Shown: positions 56,119 through 62,875 of the stretch, piece by piece
Numbering within the stretch: the first letter of the stretch is position 1
Layout: the number at the start of each line of letters is the position of its first letter
Assembly (NCBI RefSeq): GCF_004962245.1
Contig: NZ_SUHQ01000013.1
Coordinates: 62,001-126,000 of the forward strand
DNA from: Mesorhizobium sp.
GTDB taxonomy: Bacteria > Pseudomonadota > Alphaproteobacteria > Rhizobiales > Rhizobiaceae
Direction of reading: 5' to 3'
Length of the DNA stretch: 64,000 nucleotides
Made by a program: the position numbers and the translations under genes
Notes under the pieces: model-generated
Databases searched by the model: none
What the model was told of the DNA's origin: nothing
The model's input: the letters and a program-made list of their open reading frames with translations, nothing else

Positions 56119-56748
56119 ATGCCGAGCTTCGACAGCCTGTTCAACGCCTTCGTCACCATTCTCGTGACCATCGACCCGCCTGGCCTGGCGCCTCTCTTCC
56201 TCGCTGTGACACGCGGCATGAACCGCGAAGAGCGCAACCAGGTTTCGGTGCGCGCTTCGGTCATCGGCTTCCTGGTGATGGCGCTGTTCGCAATCGCCGG
56301 CGCGTCGATCCTGTCGGTGTTCGGCATCACGCTGCCGGCCTTCCGTGTTGCCGGCGGGTTCCTGCTGTTCTTCATTGCCTTCGAAATGGTGTTCGAGCGC
56401 CGGCAGGACCGCAAGGAGAAGATCGGCGACGTCGCCATCACCAGGGACATGATCCACAACATCGCCGCCTTCCCGCTGGCGATCCCGCTGATCGCCGGTC
56501 CAGGCGCGATTTCCGCGACCGTCCTGCTGTCCGGCTCGTTTCAGGGTTTTGGCGCCCAGACAGCCCTTGTCGGCATCATCGCGATCTGCCTGGTCATCAC
56601 CTACATGGTGTTCATTCTGTCAGAGCGCATCGATCGCATCCTCGGCCATACCGGCCGCTCGATCCTGACGCGGCTGCTCGGCGTCATCCTGGCGGCACTC
56701 GCCGTGCAGTTCGTCGCCGACGGCATCAAGGCGCTGATGGTGGGGTAG
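56119..56748 (+). CDS. MarC-family integral membrane protein
   Basis: A 209-residue protein with six hydrophobic helices and the MarC/UPF0056 signatures VTILVTIDPPGLAPLFLAVT and FPLAIPLIAGPGAIS. The family was once linked to antibiotic resistance; its transport function is unproven. The internal ATG (MPSFDSLFN) has GGGGAGGG upstream and gives the standard N-terminus; the earlier ATG 19 codons upstream is excluded. Convergent with the OsmC gene at 9-bp distance. Confidence 0.92.
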   Translation: MPSFDSLFNAFVTILVTIDPPGLAPLFLAVTRGMNREERNQVSVRASVIGFLVMALFAIAGASILSVFGITLPAFRVAGGFLLFFIAFEMVFERRQDRKEKIGDVAITRDMIHNIAAFPLAIPLIAGPGAISATVLLSGSFQGFGAQTALVGIIAICLVITYMVFILSERIDRILGHTGRSILTRLLGVILAALAVQFVADGIKALMVG

Positions 56749-56757
56749 GAACGTGCC

Positions 56758-57183
56758 CTACTTCGCCGTCGTGTCGATGACTTCGAAGTCGTGGGTGATC
56801 TCGGCGGTCTTGGCCATCATAGCAGAAGCCGAGCAGTATTTTTCGATCGAAAGATCGATCGCCCGCCTCACCTTGTCGGGCGAGAGCGCCCGACCCTTGA
56901 CGATGAAATGCATATGGATGCGCGTGAACACCCTGGGATCGACTTGCGCCCGGTCGGCGTCGAGCTCGACCACGCAGTCCTCGACCGCCTCGCGCCCCTT
57001 TTCGAGGATGTGGACCACATCGTAAGCCGAGCAGCCGCCAGTGCCGAGCAGCACCAGTTCCATCGGACTCGGCCCCGGCGTCTTGCCGTCCGGCCCGAAC
57101 GCGGTCCCCAGCACCACCTTGTGACCGCTGCCGGACTCGCCGACAAAGGTGCGCTCCTCGACCCATTTGATCCGTGCTTTCAC
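56758..57183 (-). CDS. OsmC-family peroxide/redox protein
   Basis: A 141-residue OsmC-fold protein with the two active cysteines, GTGGCSAYDV and IEKYCSASAM. OsmC/Ohr proteins reduce organic peroxides; the PMELVLLGTGGCSAYDVV pattern is closer to the YhfA-like branch than to Ohr. I chose a GTG start (VKARIKWVEE) because AAGGA lies 9 bp upstream; an ATG 13 codons earlier is open but lacks a ribosome site. It lies downstream of ssb beyond a long hairpin. Confidence 0.87.
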   Translation of the reverse strand: MKARIKWVEERTFVGESGSGHKVVLGTAFGPDGKTPGPSPMELVLLGTGGCSAYDVVHILEKGREAVEDCVVELDADRAQVDPRVFTRIHMHFIVKGRALSPDKVRRAIDLSIEKYCSASAMMAKTAEITHDFEVIDTTAK

Positions 57184-57223
57184 CTGATACGTCCTTTCAC
57201 CGCGCACACCGCTTAAATGCACT

Positions 57224-57258
57224 GCGTCCCGAAAACCCAGGACAGATTTTCGGGACGC
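57224..57258. repeat. Perfect 12-bp inverted repeat between ssb and osmC-like gene
   Basis: GCGTCCCGAAAA and TTTTCGGGACGC flank an 11-base loop. There is no T-run after the stem on the minus strand, so it is not a classic terminator for ssb. Size and style suit the family of short rhizobial palindromes. Confidence 0.75.
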
Positions 57259-57319
57259 TAATGAATGGCTTCAAACAGCTGGCGTTGTCAGCCCACGCAG
57301 AGCCGTCCGCCCCGAAAAA

Positions 57320-57835
57320 TCAGAACGGGATTTCGTCGTCCAGTTCGCGGGAGGCGCCACCGCCGCCCTTATTGCCGCCACCGCCGCGATTGAAGCTCTC
57401 GCCCGGGCCTGATTGGCCGAAATCGGAACCGCGGCTGCTGCCGCCACCGGCATAGCTGCCGACCTGACCGCCCTCGCCTTGCCCGCGCGCGTCGAGCATC
57501 TGCAGCTCGCCACGGAATTTCTGCAGCACGATTTCGGTCGTGTAGCGGTCATTGCCAGTCTGGTCCTGCCATTTGCGCGTCTGCAACTGGCCCTCGACGT
57601 AAACCTTCATGCCCTTCTTCAGGTACTGCTCGGCTACCTTGGCGAGCTGGTCGTTGAAGATGACGACATTGTGCCACTCGGTCTTTTCCTTGCGCTCGCC
57701 GGAATTCTTGTCGCGCCAGCTTTCCGACGTGGCGACGCGGATATTGACGACCGGGTCACCCGAATTCAGACGACGGATTTCCGGGTCCGCACCGAGATTG
57801 CCCACCAGGATGACCTTGTTGACGCTACCCGCCAT
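57320..57835 (-). CDS. ssb: Ssb, single-stranded DNA-binding protein
   Basis: A 171-residue OB-fold protein with [21 protein letters not shown] (motif [11 protein letters not shown]), EWHNVVIFN, and [18 protein letters not shown] Gly/Gln/Ser-rich linker leads to the acidic tip DDEIPF, which recruits repair and replication partners. An alphaproteobacterial LexA box lies 100 bp upstream, so it is probably SOS-induced. In most relatives ssb is the direct divergent neighbour of uvrA; here about 5 kb separates them. Confidence 0.96.
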   Translation of the reverse strand: MAGSVNKVILVGNLGADPEIRRLNSGDPVVNIRVATSESWRDKNSGERKEKTEWHNVVIFNDQLAKVAEQYLKKGMKVYVEGQLQTRKWQDQTGNDRYTTEIVLQKFRGELQMLDARGQGEGGQVGSYAGGGSSRGSDFGQSGPGESFNRGGGGNKGGGGASRELDDEIPF

Positions 57836-57935
57836 GATACTTCTCCGCGCTTATCCGAAACAAAATTCTGTCGCTCACCTTACAGGCTGCGGACAATCGC
57901 CGCCTGCCGTGGCTGCCTTTTCCCACAAGGTTTTT

Positions 57936-57950
57936 GTTCTCTTTTCGTTC
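57936..57950 (-). promoter_or_regulatory. LexA (SOS) box upstream of ssb
   Basis: GTTC-TCTTTTC-GTTC on the plus strand is an exact match to the alphaproteobacterial LexA consensus GTTC-N7-GTTC. It lies 100 bp before the ssb start and 120 bp before the divergent arsR start, so it could serve either side. ssb is the known SOS gene. Confidence 0.78.
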
Positions 57951-58045
57951 TATGTCGCATCGATCCCATTGTCAAGGAATGTCAGCAATCCACGAGGTTC
58001 GCAGCGCCATTCCATATGGGCGCGAAAACACCGCTTGCCAAATCA

Positions 58046-58061
58046 ATAAGTATGGACTTAT
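58046..58061 (+). promoter_or_regulatory. ATAAGT-N4-ACTTAT inverted repeat, probable ArsR-family autoregulatory operator
   Basis: A perfect 6-4-6 dyad ends 9 bp before the arsR-like ATG, just where an autorepressor would block initiation. A/T-rich dyads of this size are typical of ArsR/SmtB winged-helix dimers. Assignment to the adjacent regulator is inference. Confidence 0.65.
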
Positions 58062-58070
58062 GCTTCTACC

Positions 58071-58385
58071 ATGATCGAAGCAGAGATTTTTCGAGCGCTT
58101 TCCGACCCAACGCGCCGCGCCGTCTACGAGCGGCTCGCCGCCGGCGAGATGACGGTATCGGAACTGCGCAGCGGCATGACCGTGTCGCAACCGGCAGTGT
58201 CGCAGCATCTCGCGGTGCTGCGCGGCGCCGGCCTGGTGGTCGAGCGGCGAGCCGGCCGCAACGCCTATTATCGCGCCGATCCGCAGGGGCTTGACCCACT
58301 GCTCGGCTGGATCGAGCGCTACCGCGCGTTCTGGCCCGAGCGTATCGAAAGGCTCAAGGCGGTTTTGAAGGATATGGACCAATGA
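58071..58385 (+). CDS. ArsR-family transcriptional regulator
   Basis: A 104-residue winged-helix repressor: IFRALSDPTRRAVYERLAAGEMTVSEL (motif LSDPTRRAVYERL), the recognition helix VSQPAVSQHLAVLRGAGLV and the wing RRAGRNAYYRA. It lacks the metal-binding cysteines of ArsR/SmtB, as do other members paired with SRPBCC proteins. The stop overlaps the next start in ATGA, so the two are coupled. Confidence 0.92.
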   Translation: MIEAEIFRALSDPTRRAVYERLAAGEMTVSELRSGMTVSQPAVSQHLAVLRGAGLVVERRAGRNAYYRADPQGLDPLLGWIERYRAFWPERIERLKAVLKDMDQ

Positions 58386-58864
58386 CGGCAGATTCGATCG
58401 AGTTCGAGTGCGAGCTTCCAGACCCGCCGGAAAAAGTATGGCGGGCGCTGACGGTGCCGGACCTGCTCGCGGCCTGGATGATGCCGAACGACATCAAGCC
58501 CGAGATCGGCAGCCGCTTTGCCTTTGCCGGACCGGATGTGCCGATCGAGTGCGAGATCCTCGACGCCGAGCCCGAACGCCTGCTGCGCTACTCCTGGCGG
58601 GAGCGGCCGGCCCCGGGCGATGCACATGATCCGCTCGCCGGCCCACTGGACAGTCCTTTGGACAGCCCAATGGACAGCATAGTCACCTTCACGCTCGACC
58701 GAACTGTGTCGGGCGGCACGCATCTGCGCATCGTCCACGATGGATTTGCGCGAGTAGCTGCGGTTGCGATGGCAGGCGCCGGTTGCCGGCTTTCGCTCAA
58801 CGCGCGCAGCCCCAAACAAACCATTGCCGCAAACACGCCTCGCCTCTTCCTGCGCGCGGCCTGA
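58382..58864 (+). CDS. SRPBCC (AHSA1-like) protein coupled to ArsR regulator
   Basis: A 160-residue START/Bet v1-fold protein with ECELPDPPEKVWRALTVPDLLAAWM and RLLRYSWRE (typical AHSA1 blocks), which probably binds a hydrophobic ligand. ArsR-SRPBCC pairs are a common bacterial two-gene module; the ligand may be sensed indirectly. Residues 89-99 contain a short tandem repeat (LDSP-LDSP-MDS), and the region after it departs from the normal C-terminal helix, so the end of the protein may be altered. Confidence 0.87.
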   Translation: MTADSIEFECELPDPPEKVWRALTVPDLLAAWMMPNDIKPEIGSRFAFAGPDVPIECEILDAEPERLLRYSWRERPAPGDAHDPLAGPLDSPLDSPMDSIVTFTLDRTVSGGTHLRIVHDGFARVAAVAMAGAGCRLSLNARSPKQTIAANTPRLFLRAA

Positions 58865-58885
58865 GCGACACAACGGAGAAAAGCG

Positions 58886-59491
58886 ATGAGCGGCTTTGCC
58901 AACCTGGTGCCGATGGTGATCGAGCAGTCGAGCCGCGGCGAACGCGCCTTCGACATTTTTTCGCGGCTGCTGCGCGAGCGCATCGTCTTCATCAACGGAG
59001 AGATCAATGACGGCGTGTCGGCGCTGGTCTGTGCCCAGCTTCTGTCGTTGGAATCCGACAATCCCGACAAGGAGATATCGCTCTACATCAACTCGCCGGG
59101 CGGCGTGGTGACCAGCGGCTTCGCCATCTACGACACGATGCAGTACATCTCTTGCCCGGTGTCGACCGTCTGCATGGGCTTTGCCGCGTCGATGGCCTCG
59201 TTCCTGCTGATGGCGGGCACGCCGGGCCGGCGCATCGCGCTGCCCAACACCAGCATCGTGCTGCACCAGCCGCTGGGCGGCTTTCAGGGCCAGGCTTCCG
59301 ATATCCAGCGTCACGCCGAAGGCATCCTGCGCACCAAGAAGCGCATGACCGAACTCTATGCGCATCACTGCGGCCGCACGTTTGAAGAGGTCGAACGCAC
59401 GCTCGACCGCGACTATTTCATGACCGCCGAGGAGGCAAAGACATGGGGCCTTGTCGACCATGTTTTCGACACCCGCAAAAAGGCGGCGTGA
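58886..59491 (+). CDS. clpP: ClpP, ATP-dependent Clp protease proteolytic subunit (extra copy)
   Basis: A 201-residue serine protease with the intact triad Ser102 (GFAASMASF), His127 (VLHQPLGG) and Asp176 (LDRDYF). Compared with housekeeping ClpP, the active-site helix reads [16 protein letters not shown] instead of the usual GQAASMG type, which marks a paralogue. No clpX or tig lies beside it; the nearest Clp ATPase is clpA about 51 kb away. It lies 21 bp after the SRPBCC gene with GGAG before its ATG. Confidence 0.94.
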   Translation: MSGFANLVPMVIEQSSRGERAFDIFSRLLRERIVFINGEINDGVSALVCAQLLSLESDNPDKEISLYINSPGGVVTSGFAIYDTMQYISCPVSTVCMGFAASMASFLLMAGTPGRRIALPNTSIVLHQPLGGFQGQASDIQRHAEGILRTKKRMTELYAHHCGRTFEEVERTLDRDYFMTAEEAKTWGLVDHVFDTRKKAA

Positions 59492-59587
59492 AAAGGTAGC
59501 CGGCCGGCCACGGGTGACGATGACCACTTCGACAATTTTATCGCCACCGGTCTGGCTTCGGCCAGCGTGCGGCGATATGGTCCGCCG

Positions 59588-59884
59588 ATGCTCGAAGAGA
59601 TCTCACGCGCCCGCCTGAACCGGCTGATCATCGGTGTTGCCGTCGCGGCCATGGTCTCCGGCATGGCATTCGCCGAAGACAATTCAACGCCTTCGCGGAA
59701 AGGCACGCTGCCCGGCGTGGCCAGCGACTATCGCATCGCCAAGCCGGCTCCCGTGCCCGAACCCGACAACGCCGTGCCGAGCAGCGGCAACGGTCAGTTC
59801 AAGATCGGCGATACCGATGTCAGGATTTCCGGCAGCATAACTCTGGATGTCAGTGCCGGCGCGATCAAGGCGCCCCGGCGGTAG
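59588..59884 (+). CDS. Small exported protein of unknown function
   Basis: A 98-residue protein with a signal peptide (RLIIGVAVAAMVSGMAFA, cleavage near AFA-EDN) and a Pro/Gly-rich mature part ending with GDTDVRISGSITLDVSAGAIK. That last stretch resembles the first transmembrane strands of alphaproteobacterial porins, but no pore can form at this length. It could be a periplasmic fragment of an ancestral outer-membrane protein. I chose the ATG of MLEEISRAR; a GTG seven codons earlier is possible. Confidence 0.6.
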   Translation: MLEEISRARLNRLIIGVAVAAMVSGMAFAEDNSTPSRKGTLPGVASDYRIAKPAPVPEPDNAVPSSGNGQFKIGDTDVRISGSITLDVSAGAIKAPRR

Positions 59885-59917
59885 GCCGGTGAGTCCGCCA
59901 AGCCCTCCTATTGGCGC

Positions 59918-61027
59918 ATGATGCCTGGCATACCTCTTCCCTTTGTCATCTCGCTTTTGCTGATCATTCTTCTCGTGAGGCTGATCAACCGGCGAGAGTC
60001 TGCCCTCGGTCCAGAAGTCGCTTTCGTTGGCGCCTGTGCAACGCTGGTAACGATCGCCGGACTGCGCTGGAGCTTTGATGTCCAGGCCATACGGTTCATC
60101 CAGCCCGTCATAGCCGCCTCGCTGCCGCCAATCGCCTGGTTCTGCTTTGCCGGACTGACGGGAGCCCGAAGCTCCATGCCGATATGGCTCCATGCCATTC
60201 CGATCGGCATCGTGGCAATCCTTTCTGCGACCTGGATGAGATGGCAGCCGCCGATCGATCTGATCTTGGCGGCGTTGTTCCTTGGATATGGATTTGCCTT
60301 GCTGCGCCTGGCGTCAGCGGGGCCGGATGGCCTCGGCGCCGCACGACTTGCCGACGCGGCAAAGGCGCAGAAGGCCACTCTGATCGCAGGGCTGGTCCTA
60401 ATCGGTTCCGGCGTGGTCGATCTTCTGATCGCAGGCGATTTTAATTTCTACCAGGGCACTCACGCTGCTTCGATCGTTGCTATCGCCAACCTGTTGACCC
60501 TGCCGCTCATTGCCTATGCCGTGGCAGTCGTTGGGAAAAGCGTATCTCCTCCGGAAGCCATGGACGCCGTGCAGGACAGCCTGACGGACCGGGTAACAGC
60601 CTTCGGCCGATCGGAACCGTCCGATCTTGCAACGGCAAACGACACCCGGATTGTTGAAACCGTCGATAGGTTGATGCGCGAAAAGCAGTTGTTTCGCGAC
60701 CCGGATTTGACATTGAACCGCCTGGCCCGAAGGGCCGCCATCCCATCGCGACAGATCTCGGCCGCCATAAACCGCGTCTGCGGCAGGAACGTATCGCAGG
60801 CGGTCAATGAATATCGGATCGAACAGGCGAAACGGCTTCTCGCCAATTCCGACCTGCCGATAACCACCATCATGTTCGAGGCAGGGTTTCAGACGAAGTC
60901 GAACTTCAATCGCGAATTCCTTCGGCTGACGGGAACGAGTCCGAGCGACTATCGCCGCTCGAGCACGCAAAATCGCAATGAGAGTGGGGCTATCTCGGTG
61001 GAATCGCCCGCTCCAGGAACGCGATAA
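59918..61027 (+). CDS. AraC-family regulator with N-terminal membrane domain
   Basis: A 369-residue protein. The first ~215 residues hold about seven hydrophobic helices (near 8-22, 37-53, 67-82, 90-105, 115-130, 152-172 and 185-205). The C-terminal ~110 residues are a complete AraC DNA-binding domain with TLNRLARRAAIPSRQISAAINRVCG and TTIMFEAGFQTKSNFNREF. A membrane-tethered AraC factor would have to bind DNA at the membrane or be released. Its 3' end overlaps the convergent hydrolase gene by 38 bp. Confidence 0.87.
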   Translation: MMPGIPLPFVISLLLIILLVRLINRRESALGPEVAFVGACATLVTIAGLRWSFDVQAIRFIQPVIAASLPPIAWFCFAGLTGARSSMPIWLHAIPIGIVAILSATWMRWQPPIDLILAALFLGYGFALLRLASAGPDGLGAARLADAAKAQKATLIAGLVLIGSGVVDLLIAGDFNFYQGTHAASIVAIANLLTLPLIAYAVAVVGKSVSPPEAMDAVQDSLTDRVTAFGRSEPSDLATANDTRIVETVDRLMREKQLFRDPDLTLNRLARRAAIPSRQISAAINRVCGRNVSQAVNEYRIEQAKRLLANSDLPITTIMFEAGFQTKSNFNREFLRLTGTSPSDYRRSSTQNRNESGAISVESPAPGTR

Positions 61028-62039
61028 TTCTATCGGCAACCTCACGATGGACGGCCTCTCTCCCCCGTGCTCCTCCGTCCTTGCAGACGATGCCGTCGCC
61101 GGGCGTATCCTCTTCGATCAAGGCGACAGCTCCTGGCTTGCAGAGCTGCATGAAGCTGAAATGCATTGCGTCGGGAATCTCGATATAGCTGGATGTCGCC
61201 GACGGCAGCTTGGCGGCAAGATATCCCGACTCCAGTTTGGCCGGCATGTCGCCAATGTCGACACCTGCGCCGATGACCAGCGCCGGCACGTGCAAGGCAG
61301 CGAGGCTTTCAGGCGTGAAACCACGCGCAAGCCCCAGATCGAGCGAGACGACAGCGCCAATCCTCACATCGGTCAGATCGCCATCCAGCTCTGCGACGGC
61401 ACCCGGGACAATGCCCAATTCGGCGGAAAGTGCGCAAGCGCGCGGGCTTGAATGCGTCTTGCAGTCCCGCGCGAAAAGGTCCGTGCTGAAGCGTGCTCCG
61501 GCAAGCGCAGCGACCGTCCATCCACCAAGAGAATGGCCGATTGCCGCAATGCGGCCCGGTTCGATGGGTCCCGCAAGCGATGTATCACCGATCAGCTCGT
61601 CGATCACGCGGCTGAGGTCGTGGGGGCGCTCCCAGAGTCTTGCTGCCTCTGACGGACGTCTGTCGAAGGTCGTTGTTCCAGGGTGATCAGGCGCCGCGAC
61701 GACGTATCCTTGATGGACGAGTTCGCCTGCGAGCCAACTGAGGTTTCTCCAGCTGCCACCATAGCCATGCGAGAGGACGACGAGCGGATGCAAATCCCTC
61801 GACGGATGGGCGTTCCTGATGGCCTGCACGCCGTAGAAGACACGGTTTTCGCCGGCAGCTGCTACCGGGCCATCGTCGCTGGTCGGATACCACAAGCTGA
61901 CATGCAGCGGCCGCTCCCCCACTGCATCCGGCAACTCGGTTTCCCGAAAGCCGATGGCATCGGCCGCCTGCGCGACGGAGATCGAAAGAAGGGTGAGCAG
62001 AACTATCGGCAGAACAGGTTTAAGCGTCGAAATCTCCAA
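60990..62039 (-). CDS. Exported alpha/beta-hydrolase (dienelactone-hydrolase-like)
   Basis: A 349-residue esterase-like protein with a signal peptide (cleavage near AQA-ADA, about residue 26). The oxyanion loop (VVLSHGYGG) and the nucleophile elbow GHSLGG with Ser170 are present; the His is in PDAMHFSFM and an Asp precedes it. It contains two well-placed cysteine pairs (DCKTHSSPRAC and LCKPG...VCKDGG) that could form disulfides in the periplasm. The substrate is unknown. It is convergent with, and overlaps, the membrane AraC gene. Confidence 0.85.
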   Translation of the reverse strand: MEISTLKPVLPIVLLTLLSISVAQAADAIGFRETELPDAVGERPLHVSLWYPTSDDGPVAAAGENRVFYGVQAIRNAHPSRDLHPLVVLSHGYGGSWRNLSWLAGELVHQGYVVAAPDHPGTTTFDRRPSEAARLWERPHDLSRVIDELIGDTSLAGPIEPGRIAAIGHSLGGWTVAALAGARFSTDLFARDCKTHSSPRACALSAELGIVPGAVAELDGDLTDVRIGAVVSLDLGLARGFTPESLAALHVPALVIGAGVDIGDMPAKLESGYLAAKLPSATSSYIEIPDAMHFSFMQLCKPGAVALIEEDTPGDGIVCKDGGARGREAVHREVADRIIAFLERAIPPR

Positions 62040-62096
62040 CAGAGGTTGAACATGCGTTCATTGTCGGAGATGGCAGTCTGCGGAGACCTATAACGC

Positions 62097-62255
62097 GATC
62101 AAGGACGTGATCCGATGCGGTATTCCTTGTTTCCGATCCCCTCCTTCTTGGCATGTCTCCACGAGCGGCCACTCGCGGCGCATCGTGGCCCGAAACCCGC
62201 GCCACCTGAAACGAACAGCCCCGCCGCTGCTTCCGCAAACGGTCGGGGCTTTTTT
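62097..62255 (+). ncRNA. Candidate small RNA with exposed anti-Shine-Dalgarno tract
   Basis: A compact transcript of about 155 nt is suggested by three hairpins in order: GATCA/TGATC at 62097-62112, CCACGA/TCGTGG with an inner GCG/CGC at 62159-62188, and a strong terminator at the end. Between the first two lies an unpaired pyrimidine stretch containing CCCCTCCTT (62138-62146), complementary to AAGGAGG ribosome sites. A CTATAA -10-like box is at 62088-62093, but the best -35 (TTGTCG) is badly spaced. No known RNA family was recognised. Confidence 0.5.
62217..62255 (+). terminator. Orphan intrinsic terminator in the gene-free region
   Basis: Ten base pairs (AGCCCCG-CCG with CGG-T-CGGGGCT, one bulged T) around a 13-base loop, followed by six T residues. 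It reads rightward, but no protein gene ends within a kilobase upstream on that strand; it therefore implies a short non-coding transcript. Confidence 0.85.
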
Positions 62256-62506
62256 GGATCTAAAATCCAATCTACCGGGAGTACACTGCCGGCCTTAGAT
62301 TTCGGATGCTTCGCGGCGTTCAGCCGACGATCCGACTAGTAGTCTCTGATTTTGGGGTAAGGCAGGTCACGGTTTGTCGGGCGGTGCGAACGCCTGGCCC
62401 TGACACTTATGCCTGCCGCGGCTCCAACGACACGTGGAGCCTCAAGGGACTGTCCGGTGGAGTCATTCCTCTGCTCTCCTCTTCTGTCCATTGCGACTGG
62501 TGCCGT

Positions 62507-62588
62507 CCGAAGCGCATATCGCAAGAGCCTGCGGCGTCTCGCAGGCCACCTTAGGGTGGCGAGGCCATCGAAAGATGGCCGGCTTCGG
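62507..62588. other. Four-way-junction structured element (cloverleaf-like, 82 bp)
   Basis: The closing stem CCGAAGC/GCTTCGG (62507-62513 and 62582-62588) encloses three adjacent perfect hairpins: GCCTGCG/CGCAGGC with a 6-base loop (62527-62546), CCACC/GGTGG with a TTAG loop (62546-62559), and GGCCATC/GATGGCC with a GAAA tetraloop (62563-62580). It carries no tRNA T-arm, tmRNA tag, RNase P or SRP signature. It sits in a 620-bp gene-free stretch before uvrA whose remaining sequence shows no reading frame I trust. Confidence 0.6.
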
Positions 62589-62710
62589 TGACGTTTGGAG
62601 TCTGCCCCCCTGAGGCTAAGACGTCAACAGTTGGATAGCCGATTACAAAAAATGTGATCGTCAGACGCTTGGTGTGACCTGGGCCGGTACACAGCTTTTG
62701 TCAGGAGCGT

Positions 62711-62725
62711 GTTCAGTCTTTGTTC
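62711..62725 (+). promoter_or_regulatory. LexA (SOS) box upstream of uvrA
   Basis: GTTC-AGTCTTT-GTTC matches the alphaproteobacterial consensus exactly. It lies 150 bp before the uvrA ATG; uvrA is a core member of the SOS regulon in this group. Confidence 0.85.
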
Positions 62726-62875
62726 TTTCTGCTTGCTCGCCCGCGCGAAAGACGGTTAAAGGCTTTGATCGAGAGTTGTGGCGTCTCTCGAAACGGTGGC
62801 GAAATTACCTACATAGGGGATGGCCGGGACAACCCGCCATCCCATGAGATTCCAGATCTGAGGCGGCGACCGGCG

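Noticed and set aside
62306..62554. An 82-codon open frame in the gene-free region before uvrA
   Set aside because: No ribosome site, no recognisable motif, and it runs through the structured element; codon use does not fit neighbouring genes.
62300..62700. Possible tmRNA, RNase P RNA, SRP RNA or 6S RNA
   Set aside because: No TTCGAAT T-arm or proteolysis-tag codons, no RNase P core motifs and no SRP tetraloop domain. A GCCTGCGGCG string resembles the E. coli 6S 3' end but lacks the long paired rod.
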